Source: Candidatus Phaeomarinobacter ectocarpi (lineage in GTDB: Bacteria > Pseudomonadota > Alphaproteobacteria > CGMCC-115125). From it: a stretch of 64,000 nucleotides of DNA. Every line of letters starts with the position of its first letter. The first letter of the stretch is position 1. The notes below the pieces were generated by a model. It had not been told where the DNA came from. It saw only the letters and a program-made list of their open reading frames with translations, and searched no databases. Positions 1-9,000 of the stretch are shown here, piece by piece. The stretch covers positions 2,888,721 to 2,952,720 of the forward strand of contig NZ_HG966617.1 of assembly GCF_000689395.1 (NCBI RefSeq). The letters are read 5' to 3'. Made by a program: the position numbers and the translations under genes.

Positions 1-75
1 ATGACAGCAAATGCTGAAAAGCGCGAAGGTGACTTCGCGGAGCTTCCACCAAAACGCAGCCTCGGCGCCGCATAG
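1..75 (+). CDS. C-terminal tail of an upstream gene (partial)
   Basis: The first frame is open from base 1 to a TAG stop at 73-75 and encodes a 24-residue hydrophilic stretch ending RSLGAA. The stop lies 11 bases before the DUF1330 start, with a GGAGCAA ribosome-binding site directly behind it, as expected for the end of an upstream operon gene. The ATG at base 1 is probably an internal codon or a coincidence of the cut. Nothing in the tail identifies a family. Confidence 0.4.
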   Translation: MTANAEKREGDFAELPPKRSLGAA

Positions 76-86
76 GAGCAATACCC

Positions 87-512
87 ATGAAAGTCGAAAA
101 CCATGTGATGCCTGGCAAGGAACAGATCGAAGCCATGGCCAATGATCCGGGCCCGGACGGACCGATCGTGATGGTCAATCTTCTCAAGTTCAGGGACAAG
201 GCCGCCTACAAGGATGGCAGCGACGCTGATCTGTCGGGCCGGGAGGCATATGCGCGCTATGGAGCAGGCGTTGCACCATTGATTGAGAAGCATGGTGGTC
301 GGCTGATTTTCGCGGGCCCCGTGACCTTCCTGACGCTGGGACTTGTAGAAGACATGTGGGACCAGGTGGCCCTTGTAGAGTATCCCAAGCGCGCCAGCCT
401 GTTTGAGATGTCCACATCTGACGCCTATCAGGAGATCTCGCACCATCGAGATGCTGGTCTTGAAGGCCAGCTGAACATCGAAACAACCCCGGATTTCATT
501 CTCCCATCCTGA
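87..512 (+). CDS. DUF1330-family protein
   Basis: A 141-residue cytoplasmic protein of the DUF1330 type (small dimeric alpha/beta-barrel fold, related to ABM/EthD-like proteins). Visible family marks are the opening strand VMVNLLKFRDKA, the central YARYG and GGRLIFAG segments, and VALVEYPKRASLFEM near residue 105, the usual 'YPS/xRxxFxxM' helix of the family. There is no signal peptide or membrane segment. It starts 11 bases after the stop of the preceding partial gene with a GGAGCAA ribosome-binding site, so the two are probably cotranscribed. The reaction is not known; family members are often near redox or hydrocarbon genes. The family call is fairly secure, the function is not. Confidence 0.75.
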   Translation: MKVENHVMPGKEQIEAMANDPGPDGPIVMVNLLKFRDKAAYKDGSDADLSGREAYARYGAGVAPLIEKHGGRLIFAGPVTFLTLGLVEDMWDQVALVEYPKRASLFEMSTSDAYQEISHHRDAGLEGQLNIETTPDFILPS

Positions 513-596
513 ACCTGCCCCGTCTTAGGTCGTGCCCTGAGCTTCTCCTTGCGTTAGTCTTGCCCAGACAGGGCTAACACTTGGGGGCGGCATGAG

Positions 597-2072
597 ATGA
601 CATCCATCACGCAGGATGCATCACCACAACAAGAGCGACTGGTTGAAACCGGCAAGGGGATGTTTGACGCAAACTTCCTCCTGAGCCTGGCGCTTGCCCT
701 GATCGTATGGGCCATTTTGCGCACGCCGGAGGGGTGGCAGACCTTTCTGGGCGAAGCTGACCGCGAAGTGCTGCAGATCGCATTTGAACTCAGGGTCAAC
801 CAGACGGTCAAAGGCACCGGCCCGATCCTCTTTCTCAATTTGGACGAAAGCGTCTGGCAGTCCGATGAAACCGACGGGCCCGCCCTCGCCTATGCCCCGC
901 GCAAGGTGGTGGCTGACATGCTTGAGGCCGCCTACGGCATTCCCGGCTTCCCCCGCCCGAAAGTCGTCGTGGCCGATATTGATCTCTTCTGGCGCACACC
1001 GGAGGAAGAGCAGGAATCCCGCATTGACGACATTCTCACCCGGTGGGGAGCGGACACCGAAGCACCATTGCTGGTCATGCAGCGCGAGGTCGTTGATGGC
1101 GATGGCCACCGCGACCAGCTGGCCCGCGCCCGTGGCTCTGCGCGCGAGCGCATTCTCGCCAATGCGCCGGCTCAGAACATCGTATGGTCCGTAGCCCAGA
1201 TCACCGGCGATGAAGTCGTTGGCGCCCGCTACATGGCCCACTACCTTTGCATCAAGACACAGACCGGCACAGACATTGTCCCCACAACGCCGCTCTACGC
1301 CATTGCCGGACGCACGGCATCGTCGGCACAAGAGGCCATTGCGCTGGTGAACCGGGCCGTCGAGCGGCCACGCCAGTTCTGCCGTGGCGAGATCGACGAT
1401 CCAAGTTTTGATCTCGAGCGCATCGACCGCGAACCCATCGCTTTCGGGGAGCAGGAAAGCTTCATCAATTACTCGGCCCATCCCGGCAATGATCCGGTCA
1501 CCGAGCCATCCCTTTTGGCTGCGGACATGTTCTATATCCCCGCCGGTTTTGCCAATCCGCCCATGGTTTCAGGCCTGGCCTCCAGCAACGGTATTGTCAT
1601 CATCGGCTCTGCTGCGACCATGGCGCGGGACCGCCACATGACCCCCTACGGCCTGATGGGTGGCAGTATGGTCATCGCCAATATGATCCGTGGTCTCGAA
1701 GAAGGCGGCGAAATACGGCGGCTTTACTGGCTTTTGGACGCTGTTTTGCTGACGATCTTCGTCACGTTGATCGTCGCTTCCTTCTGGTATGCCCGCATCG
1801 CGCGAGACTGGATTGGCCCATCCTCACATCTGCCTTTTTTCTCCCGGATGGTGCGTTTACCAATCAAATTGCTGACAAACCCAGTTATTGTTAAGCTGTT
1901 GATCGGGGTGGGGATTTTCTGGGTCAGTACATTTGCCAGCTATCTTCTGCTAGACAATGGAATTTGGGTGAGCTTTGCCGCCCCTGCCTACGTGGCCGCT
2001 TTGAACGAAGCCCGCGAAGATTTTGAAGAATTGATGGAGAGCTTGCGAAATGCGCGCAGCCAAGCAGCTTAG
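597..2072 (+). CDS. CHASE2-domain membrane sensor without output domain
   Basis: A 491-residue protein with one N-terminal membrane helix (about 24-42, LSLALALIVWAIL), a long extracytoplasmic CHASE2 region (about 45-365) and two more membrane segments near 378-398 and 437-457. CHASE2 character is seen in GPILFLNLDESVW, the PRKVVADML helix, KVVVADIDLFW and the late GIVIIGSAA segment preceding the membrane exit. In most CHASE2 proteins the C-terminal membrane helices lead into an adenylate cyclase, kinase or GGDEF domain; here only about 35 polar residues follow, so no catalytic output is present. An ATG at 590 opens only a 2-codon frame, so 597 behind GGGGGCGG is preferred. Its end overlaps the next gene by 23 bases, which implies coupled expression. 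It lies beside a CHAT/two-partner-secretion operon; a role as its sensor is inference. Confidence 0.8.
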   Translation: MTSITQDASPQQERLVETGKGMFDANFLLSLALALIVWAILRTPEGWQTFLGEADREVLQIAFELRVNQTVKGTGPILFLNLDESVWQSDETDGPALAYAPRKVVADMLEAAYGIPGFPRPKVVVADIDLFWRTPEEEQESRIDDILTRWGADTEAPLLVMQREVVDGDGHRDQLARARGSARERILANAPAQNIVWSVAQITGDEVVGARYMAHYLCIKTQTGTDIVPTTPLYAIAGRTASSAQEAIALVNRAVERPRQFCRGEIDDPSFDLERIDREPIAFGEQESFINYSAHPGNDPVTEPSLLAADMFYIPAGFANPPMVSGLASSNGIVIIGSAATMARDRHMTPYGLMGGSMVIANMIRGLEEGGEIRRLYWLLDAVLLTIFVTLIVASFWYARIARDWIGPSSHLPFFSRMVRLPIKLLTNPVIVKLLIGVGIFWVSTFASYLLLDNGIWVSFAAPAYVAALNEAREDFEELMESLRNARSQAA

Positions 2073-2961
2073 TTTTGCCGTTTCAGGTGCCATTGCACTT
2101 GGAGCCGTCGCCACGGGTTTCGTTGTCCCGACCCTGCCTGCACAAGCAGCCGTCGGGCCCTGCTCAACACCGACCGTAGCCTTCGTCAAAGACGTTCAGG
2201 GCAGTGACGACAGCGTGCGCATTGCGCGCGGCGGCTCGGAAGGCCCGTTGGGAGTCTTCTCGCCACTTTGCGAAGGTGACGTGCTGAAACTCGGCTCATC
2301 TGCTGATCGGGTTGTGGTCGCTGTGGCCGGTGCCTCGCACCCACGCGAATTCCGCGGGCCATCATCACACACCATCGGTGGCGCCGAGACGGCATCACAG
2401 TCCGTATCTGAGATCATCGAAGGCCGCCTGCTGCCATTGGGTGACCGCATGGTCGCTCAGGGGTTGGGACGATCAGCTGAAGAATTCACATTCGGCCTCC
2501 TCGACCTTGAAGCTGAATCTGCGCAGATCAAATCCGGCTTCCGCCCCTTGTGGGTTGGCTGGACTGGGGGACAGGCGCCATTTGAGCTTCTGGTCCTTGA
2601 CCCGGATGACCGCATCTTTGCGTCCACCACCTTGTCTGACAAATCCACCACGATCGCCGCGCGGGAAATTGTTCCCGGCCGCTACTCCATCGTGGTCAAG
2701 GACAGCTTCGGGCGCACCAACCAGACCTTCTTTGACGCCGTGGAAACAGCACCCCCCGCGCCAGAAGTAGAAGCACCAAACTGGATGGGCCGGGATACGG
2801 CCGCCATGTTCTCAGCTTTCTGCGTGGCGTCAGAAGACCCGTTCACCTGGTCATATGAAGCAGCTCAGATCCTCAATCAGGCGTCAGACAATGGCCTGGA
2901 CCGGGAAGCTGCGCTGGCCTTGCTGGCGTCGGGCGATACCGCTGCACTCTGCCCACTTTAG
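2050..2961 (+). CDS. Secreted protein with FecR-like beta domain
   Basis: A 303-residue exported protein. A Sec signal peptide is clear (MRAAKQLSFAVSGAIALGAV, then cleavage near PAQA-A at about residue 34). The first third resembles the FecR-type periplasmic beta domain: a strand pair around VAFVKDVQGSDDSV, then GPLGVFSPLCEGDVLKLGS with its 'GD.L..G' turn. The middle (about 165-230) reads like a beta-sandwich with PFELLVLDPDD and PGRYSIVVKDSFG. The C-terminus is a short alpha-helical cap containing two cysteines. The start overlaps the CHASE2 gene by 23 bases and the stop lies 33 bases from the convergent CHAT gene. The family is uncertain; the FecR resemblance is by eye. Confidence 0.6.
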   Translation: MRAAKQLSFAVSGAIALGAVATGFVVPTLPAQAAVGPCSTPTVAFVKDVQGSDDSVRIARGGSEGPLGVFSPLCEGDVLKLGSSADRVVVAVAGASHPREFRGPSSHTIGGAETASQSVSEIIEGRLLPLGDRMVAQGLGRSAEEFTFGLLDLEAESAQIKSGFRPLWVGWTGGQAPFELLVLDPDDRIFASTTLSDKSTTIAAREIVPGRYSIVVKDSFGRTNQTFFDAVETAPPAPEVEAPNWMGRDTAAMFSAFCVASEDPFTWSYEAAQILNQASDNGLDREAALALLASGDTAALCPL

Positions 2962-2994
2962 GGCTGCGGCAGGCATCAACACCAATATGACAAT

Positions 2995-5900
2995 CTAGCT
3001 GCGCGCATCCAGCGCATGGGTTGCATCACCAATCACGACATAGGGCGCCCAGAAATACGGGTGCGCTGTGTCGCTGGTGTTCATCAATGATGTCTGCGCA
3101 TTTCTCAACGCCTCGTGCATGGGTGCACCGCGTGCCTCGGCAAAGAACTGCCGGGTAATCGCATCCGCCGCTTTGTCATCGGCAACCCAGTGGGTTGCCA
3201 GCACGGCGCGCGCGCCTGCGTAGATAAAGCTGCGCACCAGACCATCTAGCTGCGCACCATCGAACAACGCTGCGAGCCCCTGCGCGCCTTCTCCGGTCCG
3301 TGCCGTGTCACAAGCCGCGAGGAAAACCAGATCAGCCGAAATCTCCATGTCGAGAATTTCTGTTGCCGACAGCAACGCATCTCCCTCGCTGCCAAGGCTG
3401 GTCAGCAGCGCTGGTTCAGTAATGCAGAAGCCGTCTCCGAAGAAGCCATGCGTCACAAAGACCAGAACCTGCTGGTCACCGATGGACGCATCATTGAGGA
3501 TCGCCTGGTCCGTGAAGGCGGACCCATCGACGGTGCGTCTGCGAAACGAACTCGCAACACCCGGTGCCAAGGGCGTGAGCGGCGCCTGGAGATTGTCTTG
3601 CCCGGCAAACACACGCCCACAGCGTTCCGGACGCCCCGCTTCCACCATGCGCTGCGAATACCGGTTGATCCAAGGGTCCGTGGACCGCGGTGGCGTTGGT
3701 GGACCAAACACCGTCAAACCGCCTGGCGCCGACTTGCGTTCCGTCCGCCGTGTCGCCACAAAACTGCCGGCACTCGGAGAGGAAATAAACGCATAGTCCC
3801 GCGCCAGAAAAGCAATCTCGCTGTAGTCCCGGTTACGCATCCCCCCACCATCCGCAGGCAACTCCGTCACCAGTGCCGCTGGAGGCATGGATCCTAAGGA
3901 CCCGCGTGGAGAGAAGATCAGCGTTTCAACACCGGCCGATTTCATATCGGCATGGACGGGACCAAACACGCCTTTGAAAAGATCATGGGCCTGCGCAACC
4001 GCATAAGGCACCGTACCGCCACGCCTGCTGCGCAGTGTAAGGCGCAGTCGGCGCACGAGCTTGGCAGCCTCGCCACTGGTCAGATCAGTTCTGAAGGGGC
4101 GCACCCGGCCATCAAAGACCGCATAGCCAAACCCGCCGGACCGCGTCGCGGCAAAAGCAACAAACGCTTCCCCGGGCAGCACGGCCTCCACAAGATCAGT
4201 GGCAGACGCCCCCTTGTTGACCAGCTGCATGTACTGGGGCTGTGCACGACGCGCTGCATCCTCCGCTGCCAGAAGCGTCTGCTCAATGACATCCGTGGCT
4301 TCACGCAATTCCGCCAGACGCTGAGGGTCAGCGGTGCCTGCTTCTTCCTGCAGTCGCTTTTGTGCATCCGCCAGCGCGCGTTCCGCGTCCTGCAGTTCAC
4401 GAATTTCCGTCGCCGCATTGTCCGTTGCCAGACGGGCGGCAGCCTGGGCCATGGCCGCCGCCGCGCGCGGCTCGACCACATCTTCAAACGCGTTGAGGAA
4501 ATCAAGCGTTGCCTGCGCATTCGCCCCATCCCCGGCGCGCCGAACCAGCAGATCAAGATATTCACCCGCCCGGTCCGGAGACACACCGAACGAGCCTTCG
4601 ACGCTGGAATAAAGATCGAAGGCCTCCCGGTAGGACGCCAGCGCCTGGTCTTCGCGACCAGATGCAGCCTGAGCGCGGCCGAGGCTCGACAGAAGCTGGG
4701 CGGTCAACAACGAGCGCGGCTCCCGGCTGCGCCAGTCTGCCAGAATAGACAGGAGCTGCGCCTCCGCTGCGGATGTGCGCCTATTCTTAAGAGCGGTGAG
4801 CGCGCGCTTTTCGCCAATGAGTGCCCGCAACCAAGGCGCGGAACCAGCGGGCGCAGCACTGACGCGCGCGTCCGCTTCATTCAGAGCGTCAATCGCGCCT
4901 TCGCGGCCACGCAAATCAAGAATGGACGCAAGAATGTAAGCGCGGTGAGCCTTGAGGATGGTTGCCCGAATCCCGGGCTCAAGCGCGCTGTCTGAATACA
5001 ATGGCGGCACTTCTTCACCACGGCGCTGATTTACAAACTCAGCTGCACGCGGGCTGATGTTCGTAAGCTTGCCGCCACTCTGCGCACTGTCGAAGGCAGC
5101 AATGGCCCCTGTGGTCTGCGAGGAGAACGGCGATTGCGCCATCGCCAGCGCTTCACGCAACGACCCTTTGTTAAGCAAGTGTACTGCCCGGTAATTCGTA
5201 AGTTTGTCGCTCAGCCAGGGTGTGCCCAGCGTCGCTGATGCGTCACGCGCATCGTCCAGCAGGGTTTCAGCTTCCGCAAAACGCCCCTGACTTGAAAGAT
5301 TGAGAGCAAGATCAAGCGCGATGTCCGCACGCCGCACCGGGTCTCCACCAAACAGCCCGTCCTGAATGGATACGGCCCGGGCAAAGTCCTCAGCGGCCAG
5401 GGCAAATCGGAACGATGCGTTGCGCTTATGCCCGCGCCGCCGCAGAACTTCCTGATCCTGCAAGGCAACAACCCCCGGCAGGCCCTCAACATCGCTGGCC
5501 GACAATTCAACGGGCGCTTCATTGCCAACGATGGCCGCTGCACCACGTCGCATCACCGGCAGGAGGGCAGGCAGGCCACGCCCGGCGCTTACCAACCCAT
5601 TGCCCTGGTCGCGCACGGCAATGTCGCGAAATAAATCCGCAGATGACGTACCCGGACATGTCAGGCCGGAGGACGCCAGCTGCAGCTCCTCCTGGCTGAG
5701 CGCTTGGCCTGTCACGCCCTGCCCGCGCACACAGCCAGACAGAAATGTTTCAAGCTCCGGCAGGCTTTGTTCAGGATAAACCTGAATGACACCGGCAGGC
5801 CGACGCCAGGAGCCGCAGAACACATCATACTGTGCCCCAAGCCCCGCAAGCTGTATGTCGATGCGCCGGGTCGCACGGCACTGTTCTGTGTCCGCGCTCA

Positions 5901-6042
5901 TGCCAAGATCAAGGGCCTCCGGCAGCCCTCCAGACGTAGAGGCAACGCCGCCAAAGCCGACACCCTCACTGATGGATTCACAACCAGCCAGCGCAAGACC
6001 CGCCGCCAGCAGCACGGTCAAGGATTTCTGTTTTGCGATCAT
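2995..6042 (-). CDS. CHAT-domain cysteine-protease lipoprotein with TPR repeats
   Basis: A 1015-residue envelope protein. The preferred ATG (6042) forms an ATGA overlap with the TpsA stop; an in-frame TTG 18 bases upstream would only extend the signal. The signal ends in the lipobox LALAGC (Cys21) followed by Glu, which by the usual +2 rule means outer-membrane sorting. Helical, TPR-like repeats fill about 215-510, a charged coiled coil about 540-610, and a CHAT (caspase-HetF-associated TPR) domain about 640-1010. The caspase-like dyad is visible as His in FVTHGFFGDG (about 864) and Cys in FLAACDTART (about 911), followed by the family-typical ARAVLATHWVADD. CHAT enzymes are clan CD peptidases often held inactive by TPRs. 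Being cotranscribed with its neighbour TpsA, it may process or regulate that exoprotein; this is inference. Confidence 0.9.
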   Translation of the reverse strand: MIAKQKSLTVLLAAGLALAGCESISEGVGFGGVASTSGGLPEALDLGMSADTEQCRATRRIDIQLAGLGAQYDVFCGSWRRPAGVIQVYPEQSLPELETFLSGCVRGQGVTGQALSQEELQLASSGLTCPGTSSADLFRDIAVRDQGNGLVSAGRGLPALLPVMRRGAAAIVGNEAPVELSASDVEGLPGVVALQDQEVLRRRGHKRNASFRFALAAEDFARAVSIQDGLFGGDPVRRADIALDLALNLSSQGRFAEAETLLDDARDASATLGTPWLSDKLTNYRAVHLLNKGSLREALAMAQSPFSSQTTGAIAAFDSAQSGGKLTNISPRAAEFVNQRRGEEVPPLYSDSALEPGIRATILKAHRAYILASILDLRGREGAIDALNEADARVSAAPAGSAPWLRALIGEKRALTALKNRRTSAAEAQLLSILADWRSREPRSLLTAQLLSSLGRAQAASGREDQALASYREAFDLYSSVEGSFGVSPDRAGEYLDLLVRRAGDGANAQATLDFLNAFEDVVEPRAAAAMAQAAARLATDNAATEIRELQDAERALADAQKRLQEEAGTADPQRLAELREATDVIEQTLLAAEDAARRAQPQYMQLVNKGASATDLVEAVLPGEAFVAFAATRSGGFGYAVFDGRVRPFRTDLTSGEAAKLVRRLRLTLRSRRGGTVPYAVAQAHDLFKGVFGPVHADMKSAGVETLIFSPRGSLGSMPPAALVTELPADGGGMRNRDYSEIAFLARDYAFISSPSAGSFVATRRTERKSAPGGLTVFGPPTPPRSTDPWINRYSQRMVEAGRPERCGRVFAGQDNLQAPLTPLAPGVASSFRRRTVDGSAFTDQAILNDASIGDQQVLVFVTHGFFGDGFCITEPALLTSLGSEGDALLSATEILDMEISADLVFLAACDTARTGEGAQGLAALFDGAQLDGLVRSFIYAGARAVLATHWVADDKAADAITRQFFAEARGAPMHEALRNAQTSLMNTSDTAHPYFWAPYVVIGDATHALDARS

Positions 6043-9000
6043 GGCAAGCCGACCCCCCAAAGACCTTCATTGCCGGAGCCTGCGACACCACCAAGGTCCT
6101 CTTCCTCATCGTCATCATCATCGTCGTCTTCAAAACCAAACAGTGTTGAATTTGTCAGACTGCTGAGCGCGCTATTGCGCGACCGCGCACTTTCCTGTGC
6201 CTCGCGAAGGATAGCGATGGAACAGCTGGATGAATCTCCGATGACGCAAAGGTTGAGACGTAGCTCACCATTTTGCGACAGCCCCGGGCCAAGAAGGTTT
6301 GGCTCCAGGCCGGCTTCAAAGCTGGTGACCCGCTCCCCAGTTGAACGAATGACCGTCCCGAACAGATTGACGCGCTCCGGGCCACCGCCGGTGCTTACGA
6401 TTGTGCCCTCACCGGCCGGTGCCTCACCAAAGACCACCCCGGCGCCGACAAAACTTGTTCCGGTATTCAGTTGTACGATTTCGCCTGGCGCGAACAGACG
6501 CAGTTGATCAGCGGCGATGAACACATGGTCCTGAGTACCATTGAACCGCGCGAGATCTGGCTCACCAAGGATGGACAGATCAAGGTTTCCGTCTGCACGT
6601 TCAAACTCATCAAGAAACGCCTGCGTGCCAATCACAATGTCTTCTGAGCTTTCCAGTCTCAGGGAGGCAAGACGGTCGGCTGCAGTGTCCTCGCCAAGTG
6701 CGCCCGACACCAGGATCAGGCCCGGCCTTGCATTGGCCGCACCATCGACAAAACCCAGCTGAAGATGGGGAAGGCCCGTGACGTTGCCCGCTGCAATGAT
6801 GCGCGCATTGGCATCAGCGCCGAGGAAAAGCGACTGAAGTGCCGCAGGATCAAACGTCGCATCAAGCAATGCCAGGTCGTTAGCGCCCGCATCGATCTGG
6901 AGCTTCGAGGCAATAATCCGGGTCACTTCGGACGCATCAAGCGTGAAGCCCTGTGGACGGCGCAGCGTAACCCCGTCCGTACCCCCCGAACCACCAATGA
7001 TGATGGTGCGCCCACTGCCTGCCGGTGTCAGGTTGAATTGGTCGCCGGCGCTGATTGTGCCCGTGAGATCAAGGTCGAGCACCACAAGTGACACATCTGA
7101 GTTTGATGCAATGCTGTTGATGACCGCCGACCCCGATGGCGCTTCGATAAGCAATATGCCACCTGTGGCCGCCACTGATCCCGCCACATGCACATTACCC
7201 GTAAGGGCTTGCAGCGTTGCCGTGCCGCCAACAGTCGACACGCCGGTCATGGTGCTTGACCCGCCAACAAGGGACAGGTCACCGCCGATGACCACATTGT
7301 TGAGAGTCGCAGCGCCTCCGAGTGCCCGCGCAGTAAGACCGCCATTGGGCGCGGCAACAGAGCTCGTACCGCTGCCCGTAAGCGCGCCAGTCAGAGCTTC
7401 AAGAAATACCTGCCCCTGTGTCATCAACATGCCGGCAAAGTTCACGGCCGCGCCGACCATCGAAATGCCGTCAGGCGCTTTCACGCCCTGAACCGAGATC
7501 GCACCATTGACCGCACGCAGAACCGCTGAACCGGCTGTCGATGTCATGTCGGCTGTCGCGGTGATGCCACCGGTCGATGCATCAAGGTCGATGCCTGTTC
7601 CCGCCTGCACGGGCCCCGCCAGTGATATGGATCCACCGTCAATGTCCAATGTACCCGGCGTCGAGATATCGCCTGCCGTTGCCGTCAGCGCCGCCCGGCC
7701 GGCGCCACCATTGACGCTGCCCGTTACGTCCACATCCTGGGCAACGAATGTCGCGCCAGTTGCACCGGACACGGACGTCACGTCGATATCGCCGTTGACG
7801 GCACTCAGGGCAACGGTTCCACCAGCGGATGCGATGGCGCTGTCGACGCTGACATCGCCTGTGGTGGCCGACAGGGCCACGCCGCCGGTACCGTTGACCG
7901 GACCGCTGACAGTGACACTGGTGCCGGTCACATCCACGATACCGGCGGACGAGATATCGGTCGTGTCTGCCGTGAGCGACACTGCCCCACCACCAACCAC
8001 AGGCCCGCTCAGCACGATGCTATTGCCGTCAATGTCCATGGCCCCGGCAGACGAGACATTGTTCGCGCCCCCGCCGGTCGCTGCCAGTGACGTAACGCCG
8101 TTGGCGGATTGTACCGAGCCGCCGGCGCCGGTCAGGTCAACATCCGTGCCCGAAATTGTGACGCCCGCCGGACCCATCACATTGCCCACATCCACAGCGC
8201 CGAACGGGGAGACCACGCGCACGGTCGTTGTTGCGGTCACGTCATCGACATCGATGCCGTTGGAGGCATCAACCGACACGCTGCCGCCTGTCGCCGTCAG
8301 GTCATTGCCCGTCACAGGGCCGTTGGTCGCGTCAATGTCGATGCTGGTGCCGGTCGTCGTGCCCAAGAGATTGACCTGGTGCCCATCAATGTCGATCGCA
8401 CCGGCCGCCGAAATATTGTTGGCGCCGCCGCCCGTCGCCGTCAGGTTGGCCGTGCCGGTTGTCACCTGCACGGACCCGTTGGCCCCGGTCAGATCAACAT
8501 CCGTGCCGGAAATGTCCGCCTGCGTCACTGCCGAAACGTCCCCCACGTCGACTGCGCCAGTCGTAGAGACAACCCGCGCCGACGTTGTGGCGGACACGTT
8601 GTCCACATCAATGTTACCCGTTGAATCGATCGCCACCGACCCGCCGGTCGCTGTCACGCCCATCGCAATGACTGTGCCCGCATCGGTGTCGACATCCACC
8701 GACGCCCCCTGGATGTTGGTAGCACTCACCTGGTTGGCCGTCAGCGTCACGCCCGTTGCCGCCTGAATGGCCTGCAGGACCGCATTGCCCGCATTGGCAA
8801 CGATCGACACCAGCCCACCGGTGGAAGTGATCGACCCGTTGGTCGACACATTGCCTGTCGCCGCATCAATGGTGATGTCGCCGGTCGCCGAGGTATTGCC
8901 ACTCAGGGTCACAACATTGCCGTCGATATCCAGCGCGCCATTGGAAGATATATTGTTGGCACCGCCGCCGGTCGCGGTTAGCGCCACCGTGCCCGCCGAC

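Noticed and set aside
1..75. Complete 24-residue small protein starting at base 1
   Set aside because: The ATG coincides with the window edge; the tail of a longer upstream gene is more likely.
3952..4995. 347-codon + strand open frame inside the CHAT gene
   Set aside because: Arg/Gln/His-rich antisense shadow without a family match; the - strand frame has clear TPR and CHAT motifs.
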